DNA of 16,668 nt, taken from the NCBI GenBank assembly GCA_001603765.1, contig LUZV01000146.1:1-16668 (forward strand). The letters are read 5' to 3'. The notes beneath the pieces were generated by a model, which saw only the letters and a list, made by a program, of their open reading frames with translations, was not told the origin of the DNA and ran no database searches. The position numbers and the translations under genes were made by a program. Source of the DNA: Anaerolineales bacterium Chloro_02 (GTDB lineage: Bacteria; Chloroflexota; Anaerolineae; Anaerolineales; Anaerolineaceae). Of the stretch, positions 1 to 7,025 are shown piece by piece (the first letter of the stretch is position 1; the number at the start of each line of letters is the position of its first letter).

Positions 1-389
1 TGGACGCGGCAGTAGACGTGAGTGGTGCATCTCGCGCCATTGAGACAGCGGTGTTGGCAACCAAAAAGTATGGGCAGGTGGCTCTGCTTGGGACCCCTCG
101 CGCGGCTTGCACCATGGACGTAACCCCAATGCTCAACGCCATCCACATGCGTATGCTGCGGGTGACCGGGGCTTTTAATAGCCTTCAGCCGGTGTTTGAG
201 AGCGAAGGGATGCGACTGAATGTGGCGCGGAATTTTGAGACGGTCTGCGGGATGATTCTGCGCCGCGAGTTGCCGATTTCCTGGCTTGTAAGCCATGTGA
301 TCGCACCTGAGGAAGTGGAAAGAGCGTATCACGGGTTGATGAATGAGCCCGGTTTATTCCGCTGTGTGGTGATTGACTGGGAAAGTTAG
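1..389 (+). CDS. Zinc-type medium-chain dehydrogenase, C-terminal part (partial)
   Basis: The reading frame is open to the left edge (first full codon at 3), so the visible ~129 residues are the 3' end of a longer gene; a GTG at 18 is internal, not the start. The fragment shows the second half of a Rossmann domain (VDVSGASRAIETAV, then a beta strand GQVALLGTPR), followed by the helix and strand that return to the catalytic domain and a final VVIDW strand. This is the pattern of NAD(P)-dependent medium-chain (MDR) alcohol or polyol dehydrogenases of the threonine/sorbitol dehydrogenase type. The zinc ligands and nucleotide-binding glycines lie upstream, so neither substrate nor cofactor can be read. 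A strong terminator follows, so this is the last gene of its unit. Family is fairly sure, substrate unknown. Confidence 0.8.
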   Translation, partial: DAAVDVSGASRAIETAVLATKKYGQVALLGTPRAACTMDVTPMLNAIHMRMLRVTGAFNSLQPVFESEGMRLNVARNFETVCGMILRRELPISWLVSHVIAPEEVERAYHGLMNEPGLFRCVVIDWES

Positions 390-416
390 ATTTCTTCGAA
401 TTGATGTGAAACCAAA

Positions 417-450
417 AAACCGTCCGGGAACACCCCGGACGGTTTACTTT
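417..450 (+). terminator. Rho-independent terminator after the dehydrogenase
   Basis: A perfect 12-bp inverted repeat: AAACCGTCCGGG at 417-428 pairs with CCCGGACGGTTT at 434-445 around a 5-nt loop (AACAC). The 3' arm ends in TTT, followed by ACTTT. It lies 28 nt after the dehydrogenase stop and only about 20 nt before the hutI start codon, so it separates the two units. Confidence 0.85.
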
Positions 451-466
451 CCATTACAATTAGCGC

Positions 467-1726
467 ATGATACTCTTTCATAATATTCCCCAATTGATTA
501 CGTTTGCTAGTGGCTCTCAGCGCGGACTGAGGCTTGGCGAACTCGGCATGGTTGAAAACGGCGCGATCGTCTGTGAAGGTGAGATCATCCTTGCGGTGGG
601 CGAAACAGACGCACTGTTGAATCAATTTCCACAGGCTGACCGGATTGACCTGGCTGGCAGAGCCGTTGTGCCGGGGTTTGTGGACCCCCACACCCACCTG
701 ATTTGGGCTGGCAACCGCGCCAACGAGTTTGAGATGCGCCTGCAGGGCAAGACCTACATGGAAATTATGGCTGCCGGCGGAGGAATCCTGGCGACGCTGA
801 CGGCGACCAGAAAGGCGAGCCTTGACCAGCTGGTGGAGGAAGCACGCCGCAGGGCGGACGCGGCGTTTTCCTTCGGCACGACCACTATGGAAGCCAAAAC
901 AGGCTACGGGCTGGATATTGAAACCGAACTGCGCCAACTGGAAGCGATCCTGGAGCTGGACCGCGACGCGCTGATTGACCTTGTGCCCACTTATATGGGC
1001 GCGCACGCCATCCCGCCGGAGTTTAAGGGGGACAGCGCCGGCTACACACGTTTTTTGTGTGAAGAGGCGCTGCCAGCGACCAAAATCTGGTGGCAGCAGC
1101 ATGCCGGCGAGCGCCAGTTGCCGTTTGTGGATGTATTTTGCGAAGCAGGCGTGTTCGAAATTGAGGAGACCCGAGAAATCCTGACCGCGGCGAAGGCATT
1201 GGGCTTTCCGCTTAAGCTGCATGCGGATGAGTTTGAAAATCTGGGCGGCGCGAGCCTCGCGGCTGAGCTTGGCGCGGTTTCTGCCGATCATTTGGTCAAA
1301 ACTTCCGCGGAGGACATTCAGCGTTTAGCCGCAAGTGAGACGGTGGCGGTCTCGCTACCGGGCACACCGTTTGGCTTGGCGCAGAGCGAATATACCCCTG
1401 CCAGGCAAATCCTTGCGGCGGATGGCTACCTGGCGCTGGCGACTGACCTCAACCCGGGCACGACATGGAACGAATCGATGCAGTTCATCCAGGCGCTGGC
1501 TTGCCGCTACCTAAAGCTCACCCCAGCTCAGGCGCTGGCAGCTTCGACCATTAACTCTGCCAAAGCAATTTTGTTGGACCATAAGGTTGGCTCAATCGAA
1601 GCAGGGAAACAAGCGGACTTTTTGGCGCTCAACACGCCAGACTACCGCAACCTCAGCTACCGCTACGGAGGCAATCAGGTCGATTTGGTGGTCAAAAAAG
1701 GCGAGATCTACCCCTTCGCGTTTTAG
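467..1726 (+). CDS. hutI: Imidazolonepropionase
   Basis: Hydrolyses 4-imidazolone-5-propanoate to N-formimino-L-glutamate, the third step of histidine degradation, in the cytosol. The 419 residues match the usual family length (~400-420). It is an amidohydrolase-fold metal enzyme. Visible motifs are FVDPHTH with H75 and H77 as metal ligands, the HutI-specific stretch FEMRLQGKTYMEI, GGGI near 104-107, MEAKTGYGLD at 141-150, GAHAIP with H180, LHADEF with the metal ligand H252, SADH at 272-275, and ATDLNPG with the metal ligand D327. The C-terminal strands (KVGSIEAGKQADFLAL) form the small beta domain typical of amidohydrolases. The ATG gives the normal N-terminus, but no clear Shine-Dalgarno sequence precedes it; a TACAAT lies at 455-460. 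hutH, hutU and hutG are not in the window. It heads a row of four same-strand genes. Confidence 0.93.
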   Translation: MILFHNIPQLITFASGSQRGLRLGELGMVENGAIVCEGEIILAVGETDALLNQFPQADRIDLAGRAVVPGFVDPHTHLIWAGNRANEFEMRLQGKTYMEIMAAGGGILATLTATRKASLDQLVEEARRRADAAFSFGTTTMEAKTGYGLDIETELRQLEAILELDRDALIDLVPTYMGAHAIPPEFKGDSAGYTRFLCEEALPATKIWWQQHAGERQLPFVDVFCEAGVFEIEETREILTAAKALGFPLKLHADEFENLGGASLAAELGAVSADHLVKTSAEDIQRLAASETVAVSLPGTPFGLAQSEYTPARQILAADGYLALATDLNPGTTWNESMQFIQALACRYLKLTPAQALAASTINSAKAILLDHKVGSIEAGKQADFLALNTPDYRNLSYRYGGNQVDLVVKKGEIYPFAF

Positions 1727-1732
1727 GTGATA

Positions 1733-1921
1733 ATGGATCCTGAATTGACTCGTCAACTGATCAACCTTGCTATCCTCGTTGCCGGCGCGCTGGCGATCGT
1801 GTGGGTTTTGCGGGATGTGTTTAAGCTGGCATGGCGGGTGGTGCGGACAGTTGTGTTTATTCTGATTGTGCTGGTAATCCTGGGGAACATCCTGGGAATT
1901 ATCCAACTTCCGAGGTTTTGA
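1733..1921 (+). CDS. Small two-helix membrane protein, unknown function
   Basis: A 62-residue protein not recognised as a named family. It starts almost directly after the hutI stop and its TGA overlaps the ATG of the HD-domain gene by one base, so coupled translation with both neighbours is likely. It has two hydrophobic stretches, roughly residues 8-26 (LINLAILVAGALAIVWVL) and 39-56, joined by a positively charged turn (RDVFKLAWRVVR). This predicts an inner-membrane hairpin. Two starts are possible: GTG at 1727, immediately after the hutI stop, or ATG at 1733 with AGGTGA at 1725-1730, rather close. I chose ATG. The tight packing, helical pattern and absence of stops support a real gene, but no function can be given. 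Confidence 0.6.
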   Translation: MDPELTRQLINLAILVAGALAIVWVLRDVFKLAWRVVRTVVFILIVLVILGNILGIIQLPRF

Positions 1922-2565
1922 TGGAATTGAGTGTAGAACTGGCGCGCGCGCTTTATCCGAGTGGAGACCCTGTGCACGGATTTGACCACGTCCTGAGGGT
2001 TTATTTCCTCGCGCAGCATATTGGCAAGGAGGAGGGCGCGGATCTGGATATTGTGCGGGCGGCGGCGCTCTTGCACGACGCGAAAGGCGCGGATCCGCGC
2101 GGCGAGGCTAATGAACGCGAAGTGCATCATCTGCTCAGCGCGGAGTTTGCTGGCGATATCCTGTTGGGGTTGGGCTGGCAGGCAGAGAAGATCGCGGCGG
2201 TGCAGCACTGCATTCGCAGCCACCGCTACCGCGCGCAGGATGAGCCGCCTATGACGATTGAAGCGAAGTGCCTGTTTGATGCCGACAAGCTGGATGTGCT
2301 CGGGGCAATTGGCGCGGCGCGCACCACAGCCTATTCCGCTCAGGCTGACCAACCGTTTTATAGCGAACCCTCCCGACGCTTTTTAGAGACGGGCGAACAT
2401 GAGCCGGGCGAAGCCCACAGCGCCTATCACGAGTACTTATTTAAATTGAGATTTGTTCACAAACGTTTGTTGACGGATACTGGCAAGGCAATCGCTAGCC
2501 AGCGCGACGCCTTTTTGAGACAATATTTTGAACAGCTGCAGGCAGAATGCCGCGGCGAGCGTTAA
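1921..2565 (+). CDS. HD-domain metal-dependent phosphohydrolase
   Basis: A 214-residue soluble protein of the HD superfamily. The metal site is readable: H23 (GFDHVLRV), the H52-D53 doublet (LLHDAKG), a histidine in the AVQHCIRSHR segment (H96 or H101), and D122 in the FDADKLDVLGAIG motif. This arrangement (H...HD...H...DADKLD) is that of the small uncharacterised YedJ-like HD hydrolases, which are thought to act on phosphate esters or nucleotides; the substrate is unknown. The ATG at 1921 overlaps the stop of the preceding small membrane protein (TGATG). The frame is open further upstream to 1831, but that stretch lies inside the membrane protein gene and is not family-like, so the ATG at 1921 is preferred. 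The ADP-ribosylglycohydrolase gene follows 17 nt after the stop. Confidence 0.85.
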   Translation: MELSVELARALYPSGDPVHGFDHVLRVYFLAQHIGKEEGADLDIVRAAALLHDAKGADPRGEANEREVHHLLSAEFAGDILLGLGWQAEKIAAVQHCIRSHRYRAQDEPPMTIEAKCLFDADKLDVLGAIGAARTTAYSAQADQPFYSEPSRRFLETGEHEPGEAHSAYHEYLFKLRFVHKRLLTDTGKAIASQRDAFLRQYFEQLQAECRGER

Positions 2566-2582
2566 AACAGGAGAAGAATGAC

Positions 2583-3356
2583 ATGATTGGGGCAATAATT
2601 GGAGATGTGGTTGGGTCGGTATATGAGTTTGATAATTATCGGCACAAGGATTTTCCGCTCTTTCAGGAAAAATCAGATTTCACAGACGACAGCATCCTGA
2701 CGTTTGCGACGGCAAAAGTGCTGTTGGATGGCGGAGATTATGCCCAGACCTATCAGAGTTTTGCCAGAAGGTATCCCAATCGGGGTTACGGCGGAAAGTT
2801 TAACCGGTGGATTATGCAGGATGTGCCTTCAACTTACAACAGCTTTGGTAACGGCTCCGCGATGCGCGTTTCGCCGATTGGCTTTGCGTTCGAGGATGCT
2901 GAAAGCACATTGGCGGAGGCTAAGCGCAGCGCGGAAGTAACTCACAGCCACCCGGAAGGGATTAAAGGAGCTCAGGCTGTAGCGTTAGCTATCTGGATGG
3001 CTAGAAAAGGCAGCGGAAAAGACGAGATTCGTCAAGTAATCGAAAGCCAATTTGACTATGATCTGAGCCGGAGCTGCGATTTGATCCGGAGGGTTAATCA
3101 GTTTGATGAAACTTGCCAGGGGTCAGTGCCTGAGTCAATCACGTGTTTTCTGGAATCGACGGATTTTGAGGACTGCATCCGATTAAGCATTTCGATTGGC
3201 GGCGATAGTGACACGATCGCCTGCATCGCAGGTGGAATCGCTCAGGCTTATTACGGCGAAATACCTGAATGGATCACAACCGAAACGCGCAAGCGTCTTC
3301 CGCAGGAGTTTTTGGATATTCTGGATCGGTTTGAGGAGCGTTATCTTCTCAGGTAA
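2583..3356 (+). CDS. ADP-ribosylglycohydrolase family protein
   Basis: A 257-residue all-helical hydrolase of the DraG/ARH family, which removes ADP-ribose from proteins or small acceptors using two Mg ions. The metal-binding motifs are present: the N-terminal GAIIGDVVGS (residues 3-12), TDDS at 34-37, the NSFGNGSAMRVSPIG block at 86-100, HSHPEGIKGAQAVA at 121-134, and the C-terminal GGDSDTIACIAGGIAQAYYG at 206-225 with D208 and D210. The length fits the family. The ATG at 2583 has AGGAG at 2569-2573, 9 nt upstream. The frame extends back to a GTG at 2547, inside the HD gene, but this adds nothing family-like; another ATG at 2578 in a different frame yields only Met-Thr-stop. It is the last gene of the row and is convergent with the DUF1576-like gene. 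No ADP-ribosyltransferase is visible. Confidence 0.9.
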   Translation: MIGAIIGDVVGSVYEFDNYRHKDFPLFQEKSDFTDDSILTFATAKVLLDGGDYAQTYQSFARRYPNRGYGGKFNRWIMQDVPSTYNSFGNGSAMRVSPIGFAFEDAESTLAEAKRSAEVTHSHPEGIKGAQAVALAIWMARKGSGKDEIRQVIESQFDYDLSRSCDLIRRVNQFDETCQGSVPESITCFLESTDFEDCIRLSISIGGDSDTIACIAGGIAQAYYGEIPEWITTETRKRLPQEFLDILDRFEERYLLR

Positions 3357-3375
3357 ACCCAAATCCATTTGGTGA

Positions 3376-4653
3376 TCAGGGAGTTTTGCGGGTCAGCGTC
3401 TTTCCGCGGATCTGTCTGGCAACTTCAAGTAACGGCGCCAGGAATGCAGCCACGAAACCACCAGAAAAACCGTTGTTATACAGGTTGAGCCCACCATGAA
3501 GGAAGACAACATTACTCACCACAGCCAGGTGTAAATAGCCGGCAAGCAACCCAACGAAAATGCCGTGCTCCCCGGAAAGCGGTGCCAGAGTGGTACTGAA
3601 AAGAATGGCGACCAAAGCTCTCGCAGCATGAATATCGCCGTGCAGCAATGCTGCGAGTGAGGCTCCCGCCATTACAGGCAGTGTATTGCGGGGATGCTTG
3701 CCCATGGCGGCAAAACCGCCAACCGACAAAACCGTTCCAATGATGGGACCGTTGACAGGCCCGCCAACAATTTTCAGGACAGCGAGGCTCATCAGACCCA
3801 TCAAACCCATATTAAAAAGAGTGAGTCCCATGCCAAAAAGTGCCACGAAATCCGATGGAGACCTGCCACTATTGCTGAGAAGATTGGGATAATCGCGCAG
3901 ATTTCCGCGGTTAACAATCAATCCAAACACCAGAAAACTCAGGAAGATTGCTAAGGCAAGCAGGAAGAGGGCAAGACCGTGCTCAGTGTCGAAAACGCTC
4001 ACAGTCTCAACTTGGAACTTCAGCATTCGCAGGACGGCAACAGCAATCAACCCGATAATCCCAGCAGTAAAGCCGATGTTGTAGAGGTTGTAGCCCTTGT
4101 GGAATTGCGAAAAAGAGCTGGAAAGAGGCGGAAAAACCAAACCGACGAGCACACCTCCAAAAATCCCCAATGGTATGCCAATTGGCGGAATGAGCCCCAA
4201 CCCAAAGGCGATTTGGTTGACCAGCGGACCAATGGCGGAACCCATAAACGCCTGAAGAAACAAGCTGTTAAATGGGACTTTTAGTAAACGCGCGTACAAG
4301 AAAACCCCAAGAACAATCGGGATCATGTTAAATAAGCTGGTGCCAAAAAAGGCAAAACCAGCAGTCATCAATAGAATGGATAAATGGGGTCCGGAGATGG
4401 TAGTTTTTGTGACCCAGAAAAGCGCCAATTCGAACAACATGACCAGGGCGATATTCACCAGGGTCGCCCCAAGTCCCCCGACCGCGACGAAATCCGTAAA
4501 AAGCTGGCAGAGTCCAAAATTTATCCGGCTGAGGCCCGCGAGAATTTCAGCCGGAGAGCTGACTATAAAAGCGAGAACAATCAGACAAATAGCGAGAGCT
4601 AGAAGAAATCGCATCACAGTGCGATCTAGATGCTTATTTTGGACGCGAGTCAA
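3376..4653 (-). CDS. DUF1576-like polytopic membrane protein
   Basis: A 425-residue, very hydrophobic protein with about ten or more predicted membrane helices, consistent with the uncharacterised DUF1576 family; the assignment is from memory of its hallmark GLNLYNNGFSGGF. The two halves are homologous. Residues 54-70 (DFVAVGGLGATLVNIAL) match 268-284 (DFVALFGMGLTLFNMGL), and the GYNLYNIGFTAG segment at 187-198 matches GLNLYNNGFSGG at 388-399, with a matching GP...GFA(F/A)(F/M)G stretch in between (88-104 and 302-318). Such duplication suggests a transporter or channel built of two repeats, but no substrate is known. The start is a TTG at 4653 supported by GAGGTG at 4664-4659, 5 nt away; an in-frame stop lies just upstream. 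It begins 26 nt after the hydrogenase large-subunit stop, so it probably belongs to the same transcript. Confidence 0.75.
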   Translation of the reverse strand: MTRVQNKHLDRTVMRFLLALAICLIVLAFIVSSPAEILAGLSRINFGLCQLFTDFVAVGGLGATLVNIALVMLFELALFWVTKTTISGPHLSILLMTAGFAFFGTSLFNMIPIVLGVFLYARLLKVPFNSLFLQAFMGSAIGPLVNQIAFGLGLIPPIGIPLGIFGGVLVGLVFPPLSSSFSQFHKGYNLYNIGFTAGIIGLIAVAVLRMLKFQVETVSVFDTEHGLALFLLALAIFLSFLVFGLIVNRGNLRDYPNLLSNSGRSPSDFVALFGMGLTLFNMGLMGLMSLAVLKIVGGPVNGPIIGTVLSVGGFAAMGKHPRNTLPVMAGASLAALLHGDIHAARALVAILFSTTLAPLSGEHGIFVGLLAGYLHLAVVSNVVFLHGGLNLYNNGFSGGFVAAFLAPLLEVARQIRGKTLTRKTP

Positions 4654-4679
4654 GCCAACACCTCAACCGGGATCGCGGG

Positions 4680-5993
4680 CTACTTCGTCGCGCAGGCAAT
4701 GCAAGGGTCAAAAGCTCGTACCACCCGCCCAACAGCACGTTCCAGCTCGGAGCTGATTCCATCCTGGCTAACATAGCGCTTAGCCACAACGGTCAACGCG
4801 CGCCGGATGGCAAGCATGTTGTGAACAGTCGGGATAACGAAATCCGCGCTCTTGATAAGTCCATCCTCTACTTCGTAATGGTGGATCAGCGGACCTCTGG
4901 GGGCTTCGACCAAGCCGTAACCTACGCCGTCCTTTGGGCTGTAGCCCACTTCCGTCTCGCCGTGTTCAAGGTCGCACTCGAGCATTTGGCGAGCTTTTTC
5001 GAGCGCATAGACCAGCTCGATCCCGCGGCAGATATCAAAAAACATGATGGCATGTGCGGGCTTGCCAAAGGTTTGCACAAAACGTTTTCGGTAGGCATCT
5101 GCGATTGGAGTTCCGAGGGATTCCGATAAATTGATGCGCGCGAGGCTGTTGGCGCGCACGACACTGCCCATATAACTGCTGATGCCGGCGTAGGAATATT
5201 CACTTTCGGATATCTGCAGATAGTTGGCGAAATCGTGCGGATCAAAGCTGGGCGCTTCCGTGCCGTCTGGCAGCATAACGCGCAGGCGCTGGCTGTTCAG
5301 GCGATAGTCGTTCGCGCCAGTCGACGCCAGATAATGGGCGGGCTCGTCGTCGCCCCATGAACCGATCCGATCTCCCATTTCCATCGACATGTCCCAATAG
5401 ATATCCACCATTTCAACCGCAACCGGCAGGAGTTCTTCGATCGTGTGGATCATCTTATCGGCTTTTTCTCTGGGGATGCCGCTGGTGACCCCGCCGATGA
5501 CGGTTTTGATCGGGTGGATAAACTGTCCGCCTGCCAAAGAAATGAGATCTGTACCGATTTTACGGATCCTTAATGCCATCTGAGCCAGCGAAAACTCGCG
5601 AGCTCGGGCAGATTCGGTCTGCGAGAGCTCAAACAGAGAGCTGGCGTTGGTGCGGTCGGGCATGGTGAAGATAAAAAGCGAGGTAGCCTGGTTTTGAATC
5701 AACTGACCAAGAAGCAGAACCTCGCGGATTTCCTGCGCTAAAGGTGGGGGCGTGACGCCAAATGTATCTTCGAGCGCCTTGACGGAGGCAACCTGGTGGG
5801 CTGTGGAACAGACGCCGCAGATGCGCGGAACGATGACCGTGATCTGTTCGGCTGGAACACCGCGGACGTAATGGCTGAAACCACGCATTTCCATCGCCTG
5901 AAAGTCGGCTCTAAAAACTTCATTGTCATGAATATCGATCACGACCCGAGCGTGACCTTCAATGCGGCTGAGAGGGTAGGTGATCGTTGTCAT
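4680..5993 (-). CDS. [NiFe] hydrogenase large (catalytic) subunit, MvhA-like
   Basis: The 437-residue catalytic subunit that carries the NiFe(CN)2CO centre and splits or forms H2. The N-terminal LSRIEGHARV motif (8-17, with E12) is present. The L1 motif RICGVCSTAH at 57-66 gives C59, C62 and H66, and the L2 motif DPCIAC at 429-434 gives C431 and C434, so all four nickel-ligand cysteines are kept. The EAPRGPLIHHYEVEDG block is also typical. The overall pattern resembles group 3 (F420-hydrogenase/Mvh) enzymes. The protein stops three residues after C434 (A-T-K): there is no cleavable C-terminal tail, and Lys replaces the usual His/Arg. The frame after the TAG holds only five more codons before the next stop, so a tail is not hidden by one nonsense change. 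The ATG overlaps the small-subunit TGA by one base. No hydrogenase maturation genes are in the window. Confidence 0.92.
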   Translation of the reverse strand: MTTITYPLSRIEGHARVVIDIHDNEVFRADFQAMEMRGFSHYVRGVPAEQITVIVPRICGVCSTAHQVASVKALEDTFGVTPPPLAQEIREVLLLGQLIQNQATSLFIFTMPDRTNASSLFELSQTESARAREFSLAQMALRIRKIGTDLISLAGGQFIHPIKTVIGGVTSGIPREKADKMIHTIEELLPVAVEMVDIYWDMSMEMGDRIGSWGDDEPAHYLASTGANDYRLNSQRLRVMLPDGTEAPSFDPHDFANYLQISESEYSYAGISSYMGSVVRANSLARINLSESLGTPIADAYRKRFVQTFGKPAHAIMFFDICRGIELVYALEKARQMLECDLEHGETEVGYSPKDGVGYGLVEAPRGPLIHHYEVEDGLIKSADFVIPTVHNMLAIRRALTVVAKRYVSQDGISSELERAVGRVVRAFDPCIACATK

Positions 5994-6865
5994 CAGAGCA
6001 TCTTCTCTTTCGTTCTTGTTGGGAGTTCAGTATCCTGCGTATAGTCGGTAAACTGGTCGAGGAATAGCGACAGCCACGGGGATTCCAAAGCGGCGTTGAT
6101 CTCTTCTTCGGGGATATCAGTCATGCGGGTAAACACGCGCCGCAGATTGTCAATAACAAATTTTGGCTCCTTGTTCAGGTAGGGGTTGGCAGGGCCGCGG
6201 CACCCCACGCAGGCATGCCCGGGGCGGGTGCAGAGCGCGCCGCAACCGCCGCGCGTGGATGTGCCAACGCACACATACCCCTGGTTAATCAGGCAGATAT
6301 CCGGCAAAACTACGCCGCTGCGAGTGCCAGTGATGGCGGTTGGACGCATATCGTTAAGCTTTTGTCGCCCGCATTCCTGGCAGACAATCGCGGGGATCTT
6401 TGCCCCTTCAGGGTCCTTTAATGCCGTCATGAAAAGCTCTGGAGTGGGCGGGCAACCCGGCAGATAGAGGTCAACATCCACAAAGCGGTCAATCGGGTAA
6501 GCGTGCGGGAGCATATCCGGCATGCGCAGCCGATGTGAGGCTTGGCGGAACGCCTCACTGGCAATGTGGTCATCTTTAAACTGAGCCACACCGCCCGAGA
6601 GCGCGCAGGTGCCAACCGCGATCAGCTTCTTAGCGCGCGAGCGCCCCTTTCGAAGATTGTGAATATCCTCATCCGTGCGAACGCCGCCAGTTACCAGCAG
6701 CACTTCCACATCATCAGGGATTTTGTTGGAAGTGACTACAAGCGGCATGTAGACCAGCTGAAAATTGCTGATCCATTCTTCTGAGTTCAAAAGTGAAACC
6801 TCACAGCCAGAACAGCCTGAGAGTTGAAGCACAGCAAATTTGGGAAGATCATTTGATGGTTCCAT
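5993..6865 (-). CDS. [NiFe] hydrogenase small subunit, MvhG/FrhG-like
   Basis: A 290-residue iron-sulfur subunit that wires the NiFe site to an electron acceptor. The proximal cluster ligands are C18 and C21 (SGCSGCEVSLL), C87 (VGTCALSGG) and C138 (LPGCPPTPE). The C-terminal part has a cysteine-rich ferredoxin-like region with C162, C165, C191, C199, C208, C212, C219 and C222 (CQECGR, GYVCVG, GGCGALC, CVGC), enough for two more [4Fe-4S] clusters as in MvhG/FrhG. There is no Tat signal or membrane anchor, so the enzyme should be cytosolic. The frame is open upstream to 6970, but the extra 35 residues fall in the promoter region; ATG at 6865 gives the usual N-terminus just before the first strand. 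Its stop overlaps the large-subunit start. A TATAAT lies about 37 nt upstream on this strand. Confidence 0.9.
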   Translation of the reverse strand: MEPSNDLPKFAVLQLSGCSGCEVSLLNSEEWISNFQLVYMPLVVTSNKIPDDVEVLLVTGGVRTDEDIHNLRKGRSRAKKLIAVGTCALSGGVAQFKDDHIASEAFRQASHRLRMPDMLPHAYPIDRFVDVDLYLPGCPPTPELFMTALKDPEGAKIPAIVCQECGRQKLNDMRPTAITGTRSGVVLPDICLINQGYVCVGTSTRGGCGALCTRPGHACVGCRGPANPYLNKEPKFVIDNLRRVFTRMTDIPEEEINAALESPWLSLFLDQFTDYTQDTELPTRTKEKML

Positions 6866-6871
6866 AGACTC

Positions 6872-6955
6872 ATTTCCACAAGAAAAGATGGGTTGCCCAC
6901 AATTATAACCAGTTATTCCCCAACCTGGGCACAGGTTATCCACCACTTTTCCACA
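6872..6955 (+). repeat. Series of DnaA-box-like nonamers in one orientation
   Basis: Five nonamers related to TTATCCACA lie on the plus strand: ATTTCCACA (6872-6880), TTGCCCACA (6893-6901), TTATTCCCC (6913-6921), TTATCCACC (6936-6944) and TTTTCCACA (6947-6955). The last two differ from the consensus at one base, the others at two or three. Start-to-start distances are 21, 20, 23 and 11, close to multiples of a helical turn. An AT-rich patch (6901-6917) lies in the middle. They could be DnaA sites, operators for another regulator, or chance. No dnaA or dnaN is in the window. Confidence 0.35.
6902..6907 (-). promoter_or_regulatory. Candidate -10 box for the hydrogenase operon
   Basis: Read on the minus strand, TATAAT at 6907-6902 is a perfect -10 hexamer. 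It would start transcription near 6895, about 30 nt before the small-subunit ATG. No convincing -35 is present at 15-19 nt (best is TGCCCA at 18 nt). The hexamer sits between two DnaA-box-like nonamers, so activator or repressor control is possible. Confidence 0.45.
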
Positions 6956-7025
6956 GTTAATAGGGGGCAAAGTGACAAGGATGGGGAAATGGCGGAATGA
7001 AGTAAAATTGGGCGGTGAGGTGAAA

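Noticed and set aside
386..1291. Long antisense reading frame (301 codons) opposite hutI
   Set aside because: It lies wholly within hutI, which has full family motifs. The translated product shows no recognisable domain and the frame follows from codon bias of the real gene.
4325..4756. Plus-strand frame opposite the DUF1576-like gene start and the end of the large subunit
   Set aside because: A basic, low-complexity product antisense to two well-supported genes; treated as a shadow.
6972..7025. Upstream extension of the inositol monophosphatase gene to GTG 6972 or ATG 6981
   Set aside because: The extra residues are not family-like. GAGG at 7017-7020 supports ATG 7026.
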